In this document: one piece after another, positions 9,061 to 19,005 of the stretch
Position numbering within the stretch: position 1 is the stretch's first letter
Layout: every line of letters starts with the position of its first letter
Assembly: GCF_001730525.1 (NCBI RefSeq)
Contig: NZ_MDFN01000005.1
Coordinates: forward strand, 1-64,000
Source of the DNA: Arcticibacter eurypsychrophilus
GTDB lineage: Bacteria > Bacteroidota > Bacteroidia > Sphingobacteriales > Sphingobacteriaceae
Direction: 5' to 3'
Length of the DNA stretch: 64,000 nucleotides
Translations under genes and position numbers: made by a program
Notes under the pieces: model-generated
The model's input: only the letters and a program-made list of their open reading frames with translations
Database searches by the model: none
What the model was told of the DNA's origin: nothing

Positions 9061-10068
9061 ATGAGGCCATTTAAGTACACCCATGTAAATACAGTTCAAT
9101 CAGCAACACAACTTGTTAGCACGCATTCAAACGCGAAGTTCCTTGCTGGAGGTACCAATATCTTAGATTTGATGAAAGAGGATGTTGAACGGCCGGATGA
9201 GCTGCTTGATATCACCTTTTTGAAAGTAGCAGACATAAAAATGATTACTGAGGGACCCAATAAAGGCGGTGTATCTTTAGGAGCGCTTTCCAACAATACG
9301 GAAACTGCCAATCATGAACTTATTCGTCTCAACCATCCATTACTTACCCAGGCTATCCTTGCAGGTGCTTCAGCGCAAATCAGAAACATGGCAACCAATG
9401 GGGGAAATTTAATGCAAAGAACCCGTTGCCCGTATTTTTATGATGTGGATATGCCTTGCAACAAACGTGTGCCTGGGTCAGGTTGCGGCGCTATGGAAGG
9501 CATTAACCGGATGCACGCCATTTTCGGATGGTCATCAAAATGCATTGCTGTTTATCCATCAGATATGGCTGTTGCACTGGCAGTATTAGATGCAACAGTT
9601 CAGGTTGCAAATTCAAAGGGCCAACAGCGGCGTATCGCTTTTACTGATTTCCACCGTTTACCGGGAGAGAACCCTGAAAAGGACAACAATTTGCTGCCCG
9701 GCGAACTAATCACAGCCATAGAGCTACCTCCAAATAAGTTTGCAAGTCATTCATATTACCTCAAAGTGCGCGACCGTGCCTCTTATGCTTTCGCACTGGT
9801 ATCTGTAGCGGCAGGTCTCGAACTCAATGGCAACAATATCGTGCAGGCGAAAATTGCTTTAGGTGGTGTGGCCCATAAACCCTGGCGTGCGCTCAGGGCC
9901 GAGGAATTGCTAAAAGGAAAGGAAGCCACAGAAGCCAATTTTCAAGCAGCTGCAGAAGCTGAAATGAATCAGGCAAAACCTTTAGAGTATAACAGATTTA
10001 AAGTTGAACTGGGTAAGCGGGCAATTGTCCGTGCGCTTGATATGGCAATGAATAATGGAAGCAAATAA
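9061..10068 (+). CDS. Molybdenum hydroxylase FAD subunit (PaoB/YagS-like)
   Basis: A 335-residue FAD-binding subunit that passes electrons between the 2Fe-2S subunit and the acceptor. The FAD loops are visible as LAGGTNILDLM (about 29-39) and NMATNGGN. Between them and the C-terminal CO-dehydrogenase flavoprotein domain is a cysteine-rich insert (CPYF, MPCNKR, GSGCGA and a later SSKC), matching the extra 4Fe-4S cluster known in the PaoB branch. It follows the 2Fe-2S gene by 29 bases and overlaps the Mo-subunit gene by 14 bases, so the three are one operon. Confidence 0.92.
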   Translation: MRPFKYTHVNTVQSATQLVSTHSNAKFLAGGTNILDLMKEDVERPDELLDITFLKVADIKMITEGPNKGGVSLGALSNNTETANHELIRLNHPLLTQAILAGASAQIRNMATNGGNLMQRTRCPYFYDVDMPCNKRVPGSGCGAMEGINRMHAIFGWSSKCIAVYPSDMAVALAVLDATVQVANSKGQQRRIAFTDFHRLPGENPEKDNNLLPGELITAIELPPNKFASHSYYLKVRDRASYAFALVSVAAGLELNGNNIVQAKIALGGVAHKPWRALRAEELLKGKEATEANFQAAAEAEMNQAKPLEYNRFKVELGKRAIVRALDMAMNNGSK

Positions 10069-12169
10069 ATTAACCGGAACGCCTGTAGATCGGATCGACG
10101 GGCTCCTGAAAGTAACAGGAAAAGCAACTTATGCCACCGATTATCCGGTGAAGAATATGGCTTATGCCTATTTGTTTAAAAGCACTATTGCTGCAGGAAC
10201 TATCACTAAAATAGACTCAACTGAAGCTTTAAAAGTTCCCGGAGTTTTATCTGTCATTACGCATCTAAATGCACCCAAACTTAATGAAAAAGGTGGATTG
10301 CGCGGTGGAGCATTATTACAGGGACCTGATATTGAATTTTACGGTCAGCATATCGGTATCGTGGTAGCAGAAACCTTTGAACAGGCCCGTCATGCATCCC
10401 GATTGGTAAAAGTTGAATACCATAAATCCGAGGCAAAAGTAGATTTTGAAAAATTAAAGAAAGATGCCGTTCCTTCAAAGAATGAAGATTTAAAGAGGGG
10501 AGATGTAGACGCAGTATTTAATCAGGCAGATTTTGCAATTGATGAGTTGTATGCAACACCTATCGAACATCACCACCCGATGGAACCGCATGCAACCATA
10601 GCAGTATGGGAAGGCGAAAAAGTGACGCTTTACAATGGCTCTCAAATAATAAATGGAGCGCAGTCTTCGGCTGCTAATACGTTAAATATCAAGTCGGAAA
10701 ATGTACGTATTGTATCCCCTCATATTGGAGGAGGTTTCGGATCTAAAGGAGGACAATGGGCCAACTTAGTGCTTGCCGCAGTTGCTGCAAAAATGATAAG
10801 CCGGCCAGTTCATCTTGCGTTGAGCAGACAACAAATGTTTAATTCAGTAGGGTTGCGCCAGCATAACGACCAAAGAATCAGGCTTGCGGCCGACAAAGAT
10901 GGAAAGCTGTTGGCCCTTGCACACCAAACAACCACGCATTGCGCAATAAACGATGAATTTGTTGAGCCTTGTGGCGATTGTTCAAAGGTTATGTATGAGG
11001 TTCCGAATTCACTGATCAGCTATCGTGTGATACCCATGAACATCATTATCCCTACATACACCCGTGGCCCTGGAAAATCTACCGGAAGCTTTGCATTAGA
11101 ATCAGCAATCGATGAACTTGCTTTTAAGCTAAAAATGGATCCTATTGATTTTAGACTAAAAAATGAACCCGCAAAAGATCCTTCAAACGGTAAACCCTGG
11201 TCATCACGCAAACTAGTAGAATGCCTTAAAGAAGGTGCCAAAGCCTTTGGTTGGGATAAACGGAGTGCCCAACCGGGAGTAACGCAGCTAGGTGATTATC
11301 TTATTGGTTATGGTGTAGCTTGTGGAACTTATCCTGCCAGACAGCGCGATAGCTCTGCCATCATTAAGCTGATAAGAACAGGAAACAAAGTGAAGGCTAT
11401 TGTGGAACAGGCAGCAGCGGATCTGGGTACAGGTACCTATACCATTCTGACCCAAACGGCAGCTGATGGATTAGGTCTGCCCATCAGTCAGGTTCAAGTT
11501 ACCATAGGCGATTCCGATTTACCCCCAGCTGCAGGTTCTGTTGGCTCGGTTGGCGCAGCCAGTTATGCAAATGCAGTGAATGAAGCTTGCGAAAAAATCA
11601 CGAATGAGTTGTTGGCAAAATCAGGAAAACAGTTTTTTGTCCGGCCAACTGCCGCTCAGCTCATGCTGTCTGAAGGAATAGACGCCTTTCAAACAAGAAT
11701 GGACGCGAAGTCTCCTGAAGGAGCAGATGCCTATTCTGCACATAGCTTCAATGCCAACTTTGCCGAAGTATGGGTAAACCGCTCAACTGGAATGACAACA
11801 GTTAAGCGGTTTCTCGCTGTCACCGCAGCAGGTAAAATCTTAAATCCAAAAACCGCAAGGTCTCAGATTATAGGTGGAAACATTTGGGGAATAGGTATGG
11901 CCCTTACCGAAGAGTCTATCATCGACCCGCGCTGGGGTAATTTCATCACCCGTTCTCTTGCTGATTACCATGTTCCTGCAAATCTTGATATTGGTGATAT
12001 GGAGACCATTTTTATCCGGGAAAATGATATTATCCCGAATAAGATGGGCATAAAAGGTATTGGCGAGGTTGGTATTGTGGGCGTCGCAGCCGCTGTGGCC
12101 AATGCTATTTTCAATGCCACAGGAAAGCGGATCCGTCACTTACCAATTACACCGGATAAACTAATCTAA
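10055..12169 (+). CDS. Molybdenum hydroxylase Mo-cofactor subunit (PaoC/YagR-like)
   Basis: A 704-residue catalytic subunit carrying the molybdopterin cofactor (cytosine dinucleotide form in the PaoC branch). Cofactor-binding glycine-rich segments include GGGFGSKGG (about 225-233) and GSVGSVGAAS. The conserved active-site Glu lies in KGIGEVG near the C-terminus. The start overlaps the FAD gene by 14 bases. Like PaoC it has no signal of its own and would be carried out with the Tat-tagged small subunit. The XdhC/PaoD-type maturation chaperone normally needed is not in this operon, nor elsewhere in the window. It ends two bases before the convergent efflux gene. Confidence 0.93.
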   Translation: MEANKLTGTPVDRIDGLLKVTGKATYATDYPVKNMAYAYLFKSTIAAGTITKIDSTEALKVPGVLSVITHLNAPKLNEKGGLRGGALLQGPDIEFYGQHIGIVVAETFEQARHASRLVKVEYHKSEAKVDFEKLKKDAVPSKNEDLKRGDVDAVFNQADFAIDELYATPIEHHHPMEPHATIAVWEGEKVTLYNGSQIINGAQSSAANTLNIKSENVRIVSPHIGGGFGSKGGQWANLVLAAVAAKMISRPVHLALSRQQMFNSVGLRQHNDQRIRLAADKDGKLLALAHQTTTHCAINDEFVEPCGDCSKVMYEVPNSLISYRVIPMNIIIPTYTRGPGKSTGSFALESAIDELAFKLKMDPIDFRLKNEPAKDPSNGKPWSSRKLVECLKEGAKAFGWDKRSAQPGVTQLGDYLIGYGVACGTYPARQRDSSAIIKLIRTGNKVKAIVEQAAADLGTGTYTILTQTAADGLGLPISQVQVTIGDSDLPPAAGSVGSVGAASYANAVNEACEKITNELLAKSGKQFFVRPTAAQLMLSEGIDAFQTRMDAKSPEGADAYSAHSFNANFAEVWVNRSTGMTTVKRFLAVTAAGKILNPKTARSQIIGGNIWGIGMALTEESIIDPRWGNFITRSLADYHVPANLDIGDMETIFIRENDIIPNKMGIKGIGEVGIVGVAAAVANAIFNATGKRIRHLPITPDKLI

Positions 12170-12171
12170 CA

Positions 12172-13593
12172 TCAGTTCCATCCGCCCCCTAAAGCTCTAT
12201 AAAGCGCAACCCCTGCATTCAGTTGCGCATTTTTAACTTCAGCAAGATCCAGTTCACTTTGCAGTGCATTACTTTGCGCTGTAATTACTTCCAGATAATT
12301 AGCCATACCACTGCTGAATAGTAGGTTAGCGTTCTTCAGTCCACTCTGAACAACTTTAACCCTTTGCTCGGCAAAAGCATACCGCTCCTTTAACTTCTCA
12401 ATCTTAACTAGTTCATCAGAAACTTCAGCAACGGCATTCAAAACAGTTGACCTGAATGCAAGAACAGTCCGGTCACGGTCAATCATAGCCACCTGATACT
12501 GTGTTCTTAGTTGTTTACGCTGCAAAAGAGGTTGTGCTATCCCGGCTCCAACCACTCCAAATAAGGAAGCGGGGATAGTAAACCAGTTGCTTGCTGTGAA
12601 TGTATTGAGACCGCTAGTTGCTGTAATAACCAATGAAGGGTACATACTCGCCTTAGCAATACCTGTTCTGGCATTTGCCTTAACCAATTCCAGTTCAGCA
12701 ATCCGCACATCCGGCCGAAGACTAAGCATTTCGGCCGGAACCCCTGTATTGATCTCCGAAGGAAGAATCATATCATTTAATTTCCCTTTACGTAAGATCT
12801 GTTGAGGAAAAGATCCGCTGAGAACGCTCAATGCGTTCTCTTCTAAAATGATGTTTTGCTGCAATTGTGTAACTATGCCGGCAGCTAATAATTGCTGTGC
12901 TTCAGCTTGTTGGACCGCTAAAGAGGTCACTTGTCCGGCATTAAACTGCAGCTTGATTATATTCAGTGTACTATCATTTAAGGCCAGGTTTTTCTGGGCA
13001 ATTTCAATTTGCGTGTCCAGCATCACCAATCTGTAAAACCCCTGTGCGATATTAGAGGCTAACCTGGTTTTTACAGCTTTGCGGGCCTCTGTGCTTTGCA
13101 GATAAGAAGCGCCTGCCAGATTCCGCTGATTGGCAATCTTCTTCCAGATATCGGCTTCCCAGCTTAAACCCAACGATGCAGTATAGTCCTCAATATGTTT
13201 GGCATTCGAAAACTGACCAATCGTTAATCCATTCAAGCTATTATCAGAGGGCCTGTTGGAATTAGCAGTTATCCGTAGATTAACCTCAGGAACATTACCC
13301 CATTTTGATTGTCTAAGAATCAATGATGCTGATTCTATATTTTTCAATGCAATCTGCATATCATAATTTTTCACCAGCGCTGTATCAATCAGCTCTTTAA
13401 TCATAGGCTCCCTGAAAAAATCTTTATAGGGCCTGTTTGCAATACGTGATGTATCTGCATTTGTGGCCAAGCCATTCCTGTAACCCTGAGGCAACATATT
13501 GGAAGGCCTTGCTACATTTTGAGAGACCGTACAGCCGCTTGCTGTTAGAAGCAGGGCTATAACGGCAAGCGATATATTTCTAAACGATATCAT
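12172..13593 (-). CDS. Outer-membrane efflux lipoprotein, TolC/NodT family
   Basis: A 473-residue outer-membrane channel of the OprM/NodT type, completing a tripartite RND pump. The ATG at 13593 gives a clean lipoprotein signal peptide with Cys21 in TASGC; the in-frame TTG at 13620 would add nine residues before it. Two homologous TolC-type halves are seen, with long helices and the family words GLSWEADIWKK and LSLRPDVRIAE. It overlaps the pump gene end by 14 bases and is the last gene of the operon. Confidence 0.93.
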   Translation of the reverse strand: MISFRNISLAVIALLLTASGCTVSQNVARPSNMLPQGYRNGLATNADTSRIANRPYKDFFREPMIKELIDTALVKNYDMQIALKNIESASLILRQSKWGNVPEVNLRITANSNRPSDNSLNGLTIGQFSNAKHIEDYTASLGLSWEADIWKKIANQRNLAGASYLQSTEARKAVKTRLASNIAQGFYRLVMLDTQIEIAQKNLALNDSTLNIIKLQFNAGQVTSLAVQQAEAQQLLAAGIVTQLQQNIILEENALSVLSGSFPQQILRKGKLNDMILPSEINTGVPAEMLSLRPDVRIAELELVKANARTGIAKASMYPSLVITATSGLNTFTASNWFTIPASLFGVVGAGIAQPLLQRKQLRTQYQVAMIDRDRTVLAFRSTVLNAVAEVSDELVKIEKLKERYAFAEQRVKVVQSGLKNANLLFSSGMANYLEVITAQSNALQSELDLAEVKNAQLNAGVALYRALGGGWN

Positions 13594-16500
13594 ATTCTTT
13601 AATGCTATTTGTTGTTTCAATGGATCCTAAGTGTTCCTTAGTGATCTTGTGTGCTGGATTACCAGTGATTTTTTCTTGTAGATATTGGAAGATGACAAAG
13701 AGCACCGGGATAATGAAAAGACCAAGAATAACTCCTGTGATCATTCCTCCTGCAGCACCAATACTTATGGAATGGTTACCCAGTGCAGAAGGTCCGGTTG
13801 CACGCATCATCGGTATTAGTCCTACCACAAATGCCAGTGAAGTCATAATAATCGGGCGTAATCTTAATTTCGCAGCTTCCAATGATGAGGCAACAAGTGA
13901 CTTACCTGCTCTTCTTCGCTGGACAGCGAACTCCACAATCAGAATGGCATTTTTAGCCAGCAGGCCGATCAGCATGACCAATGCGACCTGAACATAAATA
14001 TTGTTTTCAATCCCGGTTAAGCTTATTGCTATGAATACACCAAAGATACCTGTAGGGATAGAAAGGATCACGGCTAATGGAAGTATATAACTTTCATATT
14101 GAGCCGCTAAAAGGAAATACACAAATACAAGACACAGTAGGAAAATGATAACCGACTGACCTCCTGATGTAATTTCTTCCTTAGTAATTCCGGAGAATTC
14201 ATGAGAGAATCCAGACGGCAATTGCTGTGCAGCCACTTCATCTACTGCCCGGATCGCATCACCAGAACTGAATCCAGGTTTTGGTATTGCGTTGACGCCT
14301 ATTGAATTAAACAGGTTGTAACGTGACGCTGTTTCTGTGCCATATACACGTTTAAGTTTAATTAAAGTGTTTATGGGTACATTTTCGCCATCCTTATTTT
14401 TAACGAAAACACCATCCATAGAAGAAGGATCAGCACGATTATCTATATCAGCCTGTACCATCACCCTATAGTACTTCCCAAATCTGTTAAAATCAGATGC
14501 CTGGGCACTTCCAAAATAACCCTGCAAAGTTTGCAGTATATCTTTTGTCGACACCCCCAGCTGTTCTGCTTTGTTATCGTCCAGTTCCATTTCCAGTTGC
14601 GGGTAGTCCGCTTTAAAGGAAGTAAAAGCCACTGCTATTTCTGGACGCTTCATCAGTTCTGCGATAAAGTTATTAGCGATGCCGCTGAAACGGTCTAGTT
14701 TACCACTTGTTTTATCCTGCAATACAAGGTCTAGTCCGTCGATATTACTAAAGCCCGGCACAGTAGGGAAGGTAAAGACAAAGAAATTAGCACCTTTAAT
14801 CGTAGCCAGCTTTCCCCTTACTATGTTCATAATGGCTGTAATATCTTTAACATCACCACGTTCCTTTGCAGGCTTAAGCAAAATAAATAAACTTCCTGCT
14901 GAAGGACTTGTAGATGAAGTAAGGAGACTAAAACCGGATAACCCGTTGAATACCTTAGTAAAAGGTAATGGTCTTAGCAAGTCTTCCGCTTTCTTCACTA
15001 CTTCTGTACTTCTTTCCAATGAAGCACCGGCAGGTGTTGACATGGCAATAGCTATGAAGCCTTGATCTTCTGAAGGAATAAATCCTGTTGGCGTTTTCTT
15101 TACCATCCATACGGTTGCAAGCACAACGATAGCCAAACCCGCCAGTCCAATCCATTTAGAACGGATCAGGAACCGTAAGCTGCCTACATATCTTTGAGTC
15201 AGTGAATCAAAACTTTTGTTAAATCCTGCGAAGAACTTTTCTTTAAAGTTTCTTTTGACTGTGCTGGAGGAGTCTGTAGAAGGAACCTCTTTCAAAAATA
15301 AGGCGCATAAGGCAGGACTTAATGTCAATGCATTAACTGCTGAGATTACAATCGCTATGGCCAGTGTAAAGGCGAATTGTCTATAGAATACACCAGTTGA
15401 ACCTTCCATGAAACCTACAGGTAAAAATACCGCACTCATAACCAACGTAATGGAGATGATTGCACCTGTAATCTCATGCATTGCAGCTGCTGTAGCTGGT
15501 TTTGGCGCCAAATTCTTATGATGCATCTTGGAATGCACGGCCTCCACAACCACAATGGCATCATCGACCACAATTCCAATGGCTAATACCAGTGCAAACA
15601 ACGTCAATAGATTAATAGAAAACCCGAAAAGGTTCATGAAGAAAAACGTCCCCAGTATAGCTACCGGAACCGCAATGGCAGGGATAAGTGTGGACCTGAA
15701 ATCTTGTAGAAAGATGAATACAACAAGAAATACCAATATAAAAGCCTCAATCAATGTATGAATAACTTGTTCGATAGACTGATCCAGAGAGACTTTAGTA
15801 CTGTAAAGAACTATATACTTAACGCCTTTTGGAAAGTCTTTTTCAGCTTTCTGCATAAACTTTTCAACCGCAATCTGAATTTCATTCGCGTTTGAGCCAC
15901 TTAGCTGCTGTACAGCTATATTCAACCCTGCCTTACCATCAATACGAGTTAAACTCGAATACGTATAAGACCCAAACTCGATTCTAGCTACATCTTTAAG
16001 TCGCAAAAATGAGCCATCCGAGTTAGAACGAATAATGATGTTTTCATATTCAGCCGGTTTAGTCAACTTACCCTTGTATTTCAACACATATTGAAAAGCA
16101 TTCTTGCTGCCTTCTCCAAACATACCTGGAGCTGCTTCCAGATTCTTATCTTTTATTTTTGAGATCACATCATTTGGGACCAGATTATAAGTAGCCATCT
16201 GAGCCGGGTTAAGCCAAACACGCATGGAGTAATCTTTACTCCCACCGAAAATAACAGCCTGACCAACACCCTGAATACGTTTAATTTCAGGAATAAGGTT
16301 GATTGCCGCATAGTTAGCCATAAAAGTCTGGTCATAGCTCTTCTCATCGTCTGTGAACATACTCAGCACCATGATTAGACTATTCTGCTGTTTAGCCGTG
16401 GTAACCCCTGCTTGAATAACCTCTGCAGGAAGTTGACTTGTTGCCTGAGATACACGGTTTTGAACATTTACGGCTGCCTGATCGGGATCCGTTCCCAACT

Positions 16501-16783
16501 TAAAATACACCGTGATCACTAAAGAACCATCGTTACTGGCAGTAGAGCTCATGTAACTCATGTCTTCTACCCCGTTAATCGATTCTTCCAAAGATGGCGC
16601 TACTGAACGTAAAACTGTTTCTGCATTTGCACCAGGATATAGAGCCGTTACCTGAACCGCAGGAGGTGCAATATCCGGGAATTGTTGTAAAGGCAACTTC
16701 AGTAATCCAAGTACGCCAAGTATCACCAGTAAAATGGAGATGACTGTTGCTAAGACGGGTCTGTCTATAAATTTTTTAAACAT
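13580..16783 (-). CDS. RND multidrug efflux transporter, HAE1 (AcrB-like) inner-membrane pump
   Basis: A 1067-residue proton-driven exporter with twelve predicted membrane segments and two large periplasmic loops. The N-terminus FKKFIDRPVLATVIS is typical of AcrB-type pumps. The proton-relay Asp pair is in GIVVDDAIVVVEA in membrane helix 4, and the second half carries GLLAKNAILIVEFA. Full length, no interruptions. It lies 12 bases after the fusion-protein gene and overlaps the channel gene, giving the order adaptor-pump-channel under a TetR regulator. The exported compounds are unknown. Confidence 0.96.
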   Translation of the reverse strand: MFKKFIDRPVLATVISILLVILGVLGLLKLPLQQFPDIAPPAVQVTALYPGANAETVLRSVAPSLEESINGVEDMSYMSSTASNDGSLVITVYFKLGTDPDQAAVNVQNRVSQATSQLPAEVIQAGVTTAKQQNSLIMVLSMFTDDEKSYDQTFMANYAAINLIPEIKRIQGVGQAVIFGGSKDYSMRVWLNPAQMATYNLVPNDVISKIKDKNLEAAPGMFGEGSKNAFQYVLKYKGKLTKPAEYENIIIRSNSDGSFLRLKDVARIEFGSYTYSSLTRIDGKAGLNIAVQQLSGSNANEIQIAVEKFMQKAEKDFPKGVKYIVLYSTKVSLDQSIEQVIHTLIEAFILVFLVVFIFLQDFRSTLIPAIAVPVAILGTFFFMNLFGFSINLLTLFALVLAIGIVVDDAIVVVEAVHSKMHHKNLAPKPATAAAMHEITGAIISITLVMSAVFLPVGFMEGSTGVFYRQFAFTLAIAIVISAVNALTLSPALCALFLKEVPSTDSSSTVKRNFKEKFFAGFNKSFDSLTQRYVGSLRFLIRSKWIGLAGLAIVVLATVWMVKKTPTGFIPSEDQGFIAIAMSTPAGASLERSTEVVKKAEDLLRPLPFTKVFNGLSGFSLLTSSTSPSAGSLFILLKPAKERGDVKDITAIMNIVRGKLATIKGANFFVFTFPTVPGFSNIDGLDLVLQDKTSGKLDRFSGIANNFIAELMKRPEIAVAFTSFKADYPQLEMELDDNKAEQLGVSTKDILQTLQGYFGSAQASDFNRFGKYYRVMVQADIDNRADPSSMDGVFVKNKDGENVPINTLIKLKRVYGTETASRYNLFNSIGVNAIPKPGFSSGDAIRAVDEVAAQQLPSGFSHEFSGITKEEITSGGQSVIIFLLCLVFVYFLLAAQYESYILPLAVILSIPTGIFGVFIAISLTGIENNIYVQVALVMLIGLLAKNAILIVEFAVQRRRAGKSLVASSLEAAKLRLRPIIMTSLAFVVGLIPMMRATGPSALGNHSISIGAAGGMITGVILGLFIIPVLFVIFQYLQEKITGNPAHKITKEHLGSIETTNSIKEYDIV

Positions 16784-16795
16784 GATGTTGGTATA

Positions 16796-17926
16796 TTATC
16801 TTGATGCAGTTTTGTTATTTTCTGCTGTAAATACTTGCGGTTGGATGATATCTCCTTCTTTTATTTTGTCTATTCCATCTACGACAATCCTATCACCGGA
16901 AGCTAATCCGTTATTTACCAGATAGTTTGTGCCGCTAGTGCCTGAAACAGTTATAGGTCGCTTACTTACTTTATTGGACTTGTCAACGGTAAAGACAAAC
17001 ATCTTATCCTGTACTTCTACAGTCGATGCCTGTGGTATCAGCAACGTATTCTGATGTTGCAGACTAAGTCTGATTTTACCCGTATTACCAGATCTTAACA
17101 AACCTTGTTGATTAGCGAAAGTAGCTCTCAGTAGAATAGAACCGGTTTGCTTATCAAACTGTCCGTCCACCATGTCGATTTTTCCTTCTTGTGGATATAC
17201 ACTATTATTCGATAAAACAAGAGATACACCAGGTAGTCCCTTCAATTTTTCGGCTAACGTTCCCCCGGGGTGTTCTGTATTAAAGTCTGCAAAATCATCT
17301 TCTCCCAATGAAAAGTAAACATGTACCTCATGCACATCGGAAAGCTGCGTTAATGGTAGAGGATCTGTAGTAGATACTAAACTTCCTTGTTTTTTGGGCA
17401 ACAGACCTACATAGCCGTTAACCGGCGCTTTGATGAGTGTATAATCTAAATTGATGTTTGCTGCCGCAACCTCAGCTCTAGCTTGTTTTACTCTGGCTTG
17501 TGCCGATTCATAAGTCGCCTGTGCACTTCTTAGCTGGAAATCTGAAACAACTTTGTTTTTCACTAAAGGGGTTAACTTGTCAATTTCAATTCGGGCATTC
17601 GTCACTGATGCCTGAGCTGCAAGCAATGAAGCCTGAGCATTATTTAATGCTTCTTTAAAAGAAAGCCCATTTAATTTAAAAAGTGGATCTCCTTTTTTAA
17701 CTAAAGCGCCTTCATTTACATAGATCTTATCCAGTACGCCTGATACTTGTGGACGTATTTCCAGATCTACAGCTCCTTGTATTGCAGCCGGATATTCAGT
17801 ATAAGTAGTCTCCGTACTGCTTTTGATTGATACTACAGGAAGGGACTGCGGTGCAGGTGCCTCAACTTGCGGGGTTTTGCCAGCACAGCCGGCTAAAAAT
17901 AGGGATAGGAGGATTGTAGTTTTCAT
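16796..17926 (-). CDS. RND efflux periplasmic adaptor (membrane fusion protein)
   Basis: A 376-residue lipoprotein adaptor of the AcrA/MexA family linking pump and outer-membrane channel. The ATG at 17926 places the lipobox LAGC with Cys14; the alternative TTG at 17938 adds four residues and almost touches the operator at 17943-17955. The coiled-coil hairpin (rich in Ala, Gln and Asn, about 75-165) is flanked by lipoyl-like halves (KGDPLFKLN and APVNGYVG). It is the first gene of the efflux operon and its upstream region carries three copies of the palindromic operator. Confidence 0.94.
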   Translation of the reverse strand: MKTTILLSLFLAGCAGKTPQVEAPAPQSLPVVSIKSSTETTYTEYPAAIQGAVDLEIRPQVSGVLDKIYVNEGALVKKGDPLFKLNGLSFKEALNNAQASLLAAQASVTNARIEIDKLTPLVKNKVVSDFQLRSAQATYESAQARVKQARAEVAAANINLDYTLIKAPVNGYVGLLPKKQGSLVSTTDPLPLTQLSDVHEVHVYFSLGEDDFADFNTEHPGGTLAEKLKGLPGVSLVLSNNSVYPQEGKIDMVDGQFDKQTGSILLRATFANQQGLLRSGNTGKIRLSLQHQNTLLIPQASTVEVQDKMFVFTVDKSNKVSKRPITVSGTSGTNYLVNNGLASGDRIVVDGIDKIKEGDIIQPQVFTAENNKTASR

Positions 17927-17942
17927 AACGATATTCAATTGT

Positions 17943-17955
17943 TTAACAGTGTTAA
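17943..17955. promoter_or_regulatory. Operator 1, TTAACA-N-TGTTAA palindrome
   Basis: A perfect 6-bp inverted repeat with one central base, 17 bases upstream of the adaptor ATG. It matches three other copies between here and the TetR gene start, so it is probably bound by that regulator to repress the efflux operon. Confidence 0.8.
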
Positions 17956-18028
17956 GGGGTTTAGTAAATTTTTTTAATTATTGATGCTTACTTGATGGAA
18001 GAGAGTTTCTTAACGTGTGTATAACTAC

Positions 18029-18041
18029 TTAACACTGTTAA
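18029..18041. promoter_or_regulatory. Operator 2, TTAACA-N-TGTTAA palindrome
   Basis: Same palindrome; here the dyad extends one more base on each side (C and G), giving 7-bp perfect arms at 18028-18042. Lies in the middle of the gap between the TetR gene and the efflux operon. Confidence 0.8.
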
Positions 18042-18115
18042 GTGATGATGCAAAAAAAGGTTTATTGAATGGGAAACTCTTCTTCTTGAGTTTGAACTTA
18101 TAGTGAATAGATAAT

Positions 18116-18128
18116 TTAACAGTGTTAA
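18116..18128. promoter_or_regulatory. Operator 3, TTAACA-N-TGTTAA palindrome
   Basis: Third perfect copy, 20 bases past the TetR gene stop and about 190 bases upstream of the adaptor gene. Operators 1-3 have centres 86 and 87 bases apart, close to eight helical turns, which would suit cooperative or looping binding. Confidence 0.78.
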
Positions 18129-18147
18129 GTACTCCATAAAAAAAATA

Positions 18148-18747
18148 TTAGTCGTTTATTGATTTAATAATGCCCTTAATTGCATCTTTTAAAATGTGTT
18201 GATTCATTTCTTCGTTTGTCCCTTTTTGTACTAAATTAATTGAGATTAATCCATGAATGATAGACCAGAATGTATAGTATTTTCTGCATATTACTTCTTC
18301 AGATGGTGGATTTGAAGTCATTATCTCTGCGATTGAATCTTGAACCAGTTTCCTGATTTCTACAACCTCAGCTAGCATCGTCTTTGTTTCGCAACAGTTA
18401 GTATCCACACCAAACATCAACTTATATAATTGTTGATTTGTAAATGCGAAATTCCAGTAAGCGATCCACATTGCTTCAAGCTGTTTTTCTGCGGAGTTAT
18501 GTTGAGCCTTTGCCGCTTTGAATTCCTGTAACAGTATTATATTCCCTTTGCGTGTCAACTCTAATAAAATACCTTCTTTATTGGAGAAGTATTCATAAAT
18601 GATGGGAGCAGTGTATTCAATCTTATCTGCAATCTTTCGCATGCTCAAAGCTTGCCATCCGTCTTCATTTACAATTTCTAAGGCAGCTTCAAGAATATTG
18701 CATCGGGTGTCTTCCTTAAGTCTTTGAATTCTATCTTTACTAGCCAT
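18148..18747 (-). CDS. TetR/AcrR-family repressor of the efflux operon
   Basis: A 199-residue one-component regulator. The N-terminal helix-turn-helix is at about 15-60 (ILEAALEIV, then MRKIADKIEY and IYEYFSNKEGIL), followed by a variable helical ligand-binding and dimerisation domain. The ATG at 18747 is preferred to an in-frame TTG at 18786, which would place the operator at 18770-18782 inside the coding region. It is transcribed in the same direction as the pump genes. The shared palindrome before its own start and before the adaptor gene indicates repression of both, relieved by an unknown inducer. The DNA partner is inferred from position only. Confidence 0.9.
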   Translation of the reverse strand: MASKDRIQRLKEDTRCNILEAALEIVNEDGWQALSMRKIADKIEYTAPIIYEYFSNKEGILLELTRKGNIILLQEFKAAKAQHNSAEKQLEAMWIAYWNFAFTNQQLYKLMFGVDTNCCETKTMLAEVVEIRKLVQDSIAEIMTSNPPSEEVICRKYYTFWSIIHGLISINLVQKGTNEEMNQHILKDAIKGIIKSIND

Positions 18748-18769
18748 TTGAATGTACAGTGTAAATAAT

Positions 18770-18782
18770 CTAACAGTGTTAA
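18770..18782. promoter_or_regulatory. Operator 4, upstream of the TetR gene
   Basis: CTAACAGTGTTAA, one base different from the other three copies, 22 bases upstream of the TetR ATG. Its position points to autoregulation; the single mismatch may weaken binding. Confidence 0.72.
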
Positions 18783-19005
18783 GCAAAAGTATTACTACAT
18801 TTTGATATATCCATCAAAGTAATGTCAGTATTCGCATTTATTCAAAAGTAGAGGTATATTGAATAATCAACTTGACACGCAGCTCAGAATGCCTGTACAC
18901 AGTTTTGTTTTTAATAAAACATTTTTATTAAATAGCTCTTTACATTTCGCAGGACATTCCTTTTAAAATGTGTCCAACCCTATTTAAAACTTAAACATTA
19001 AAAAC

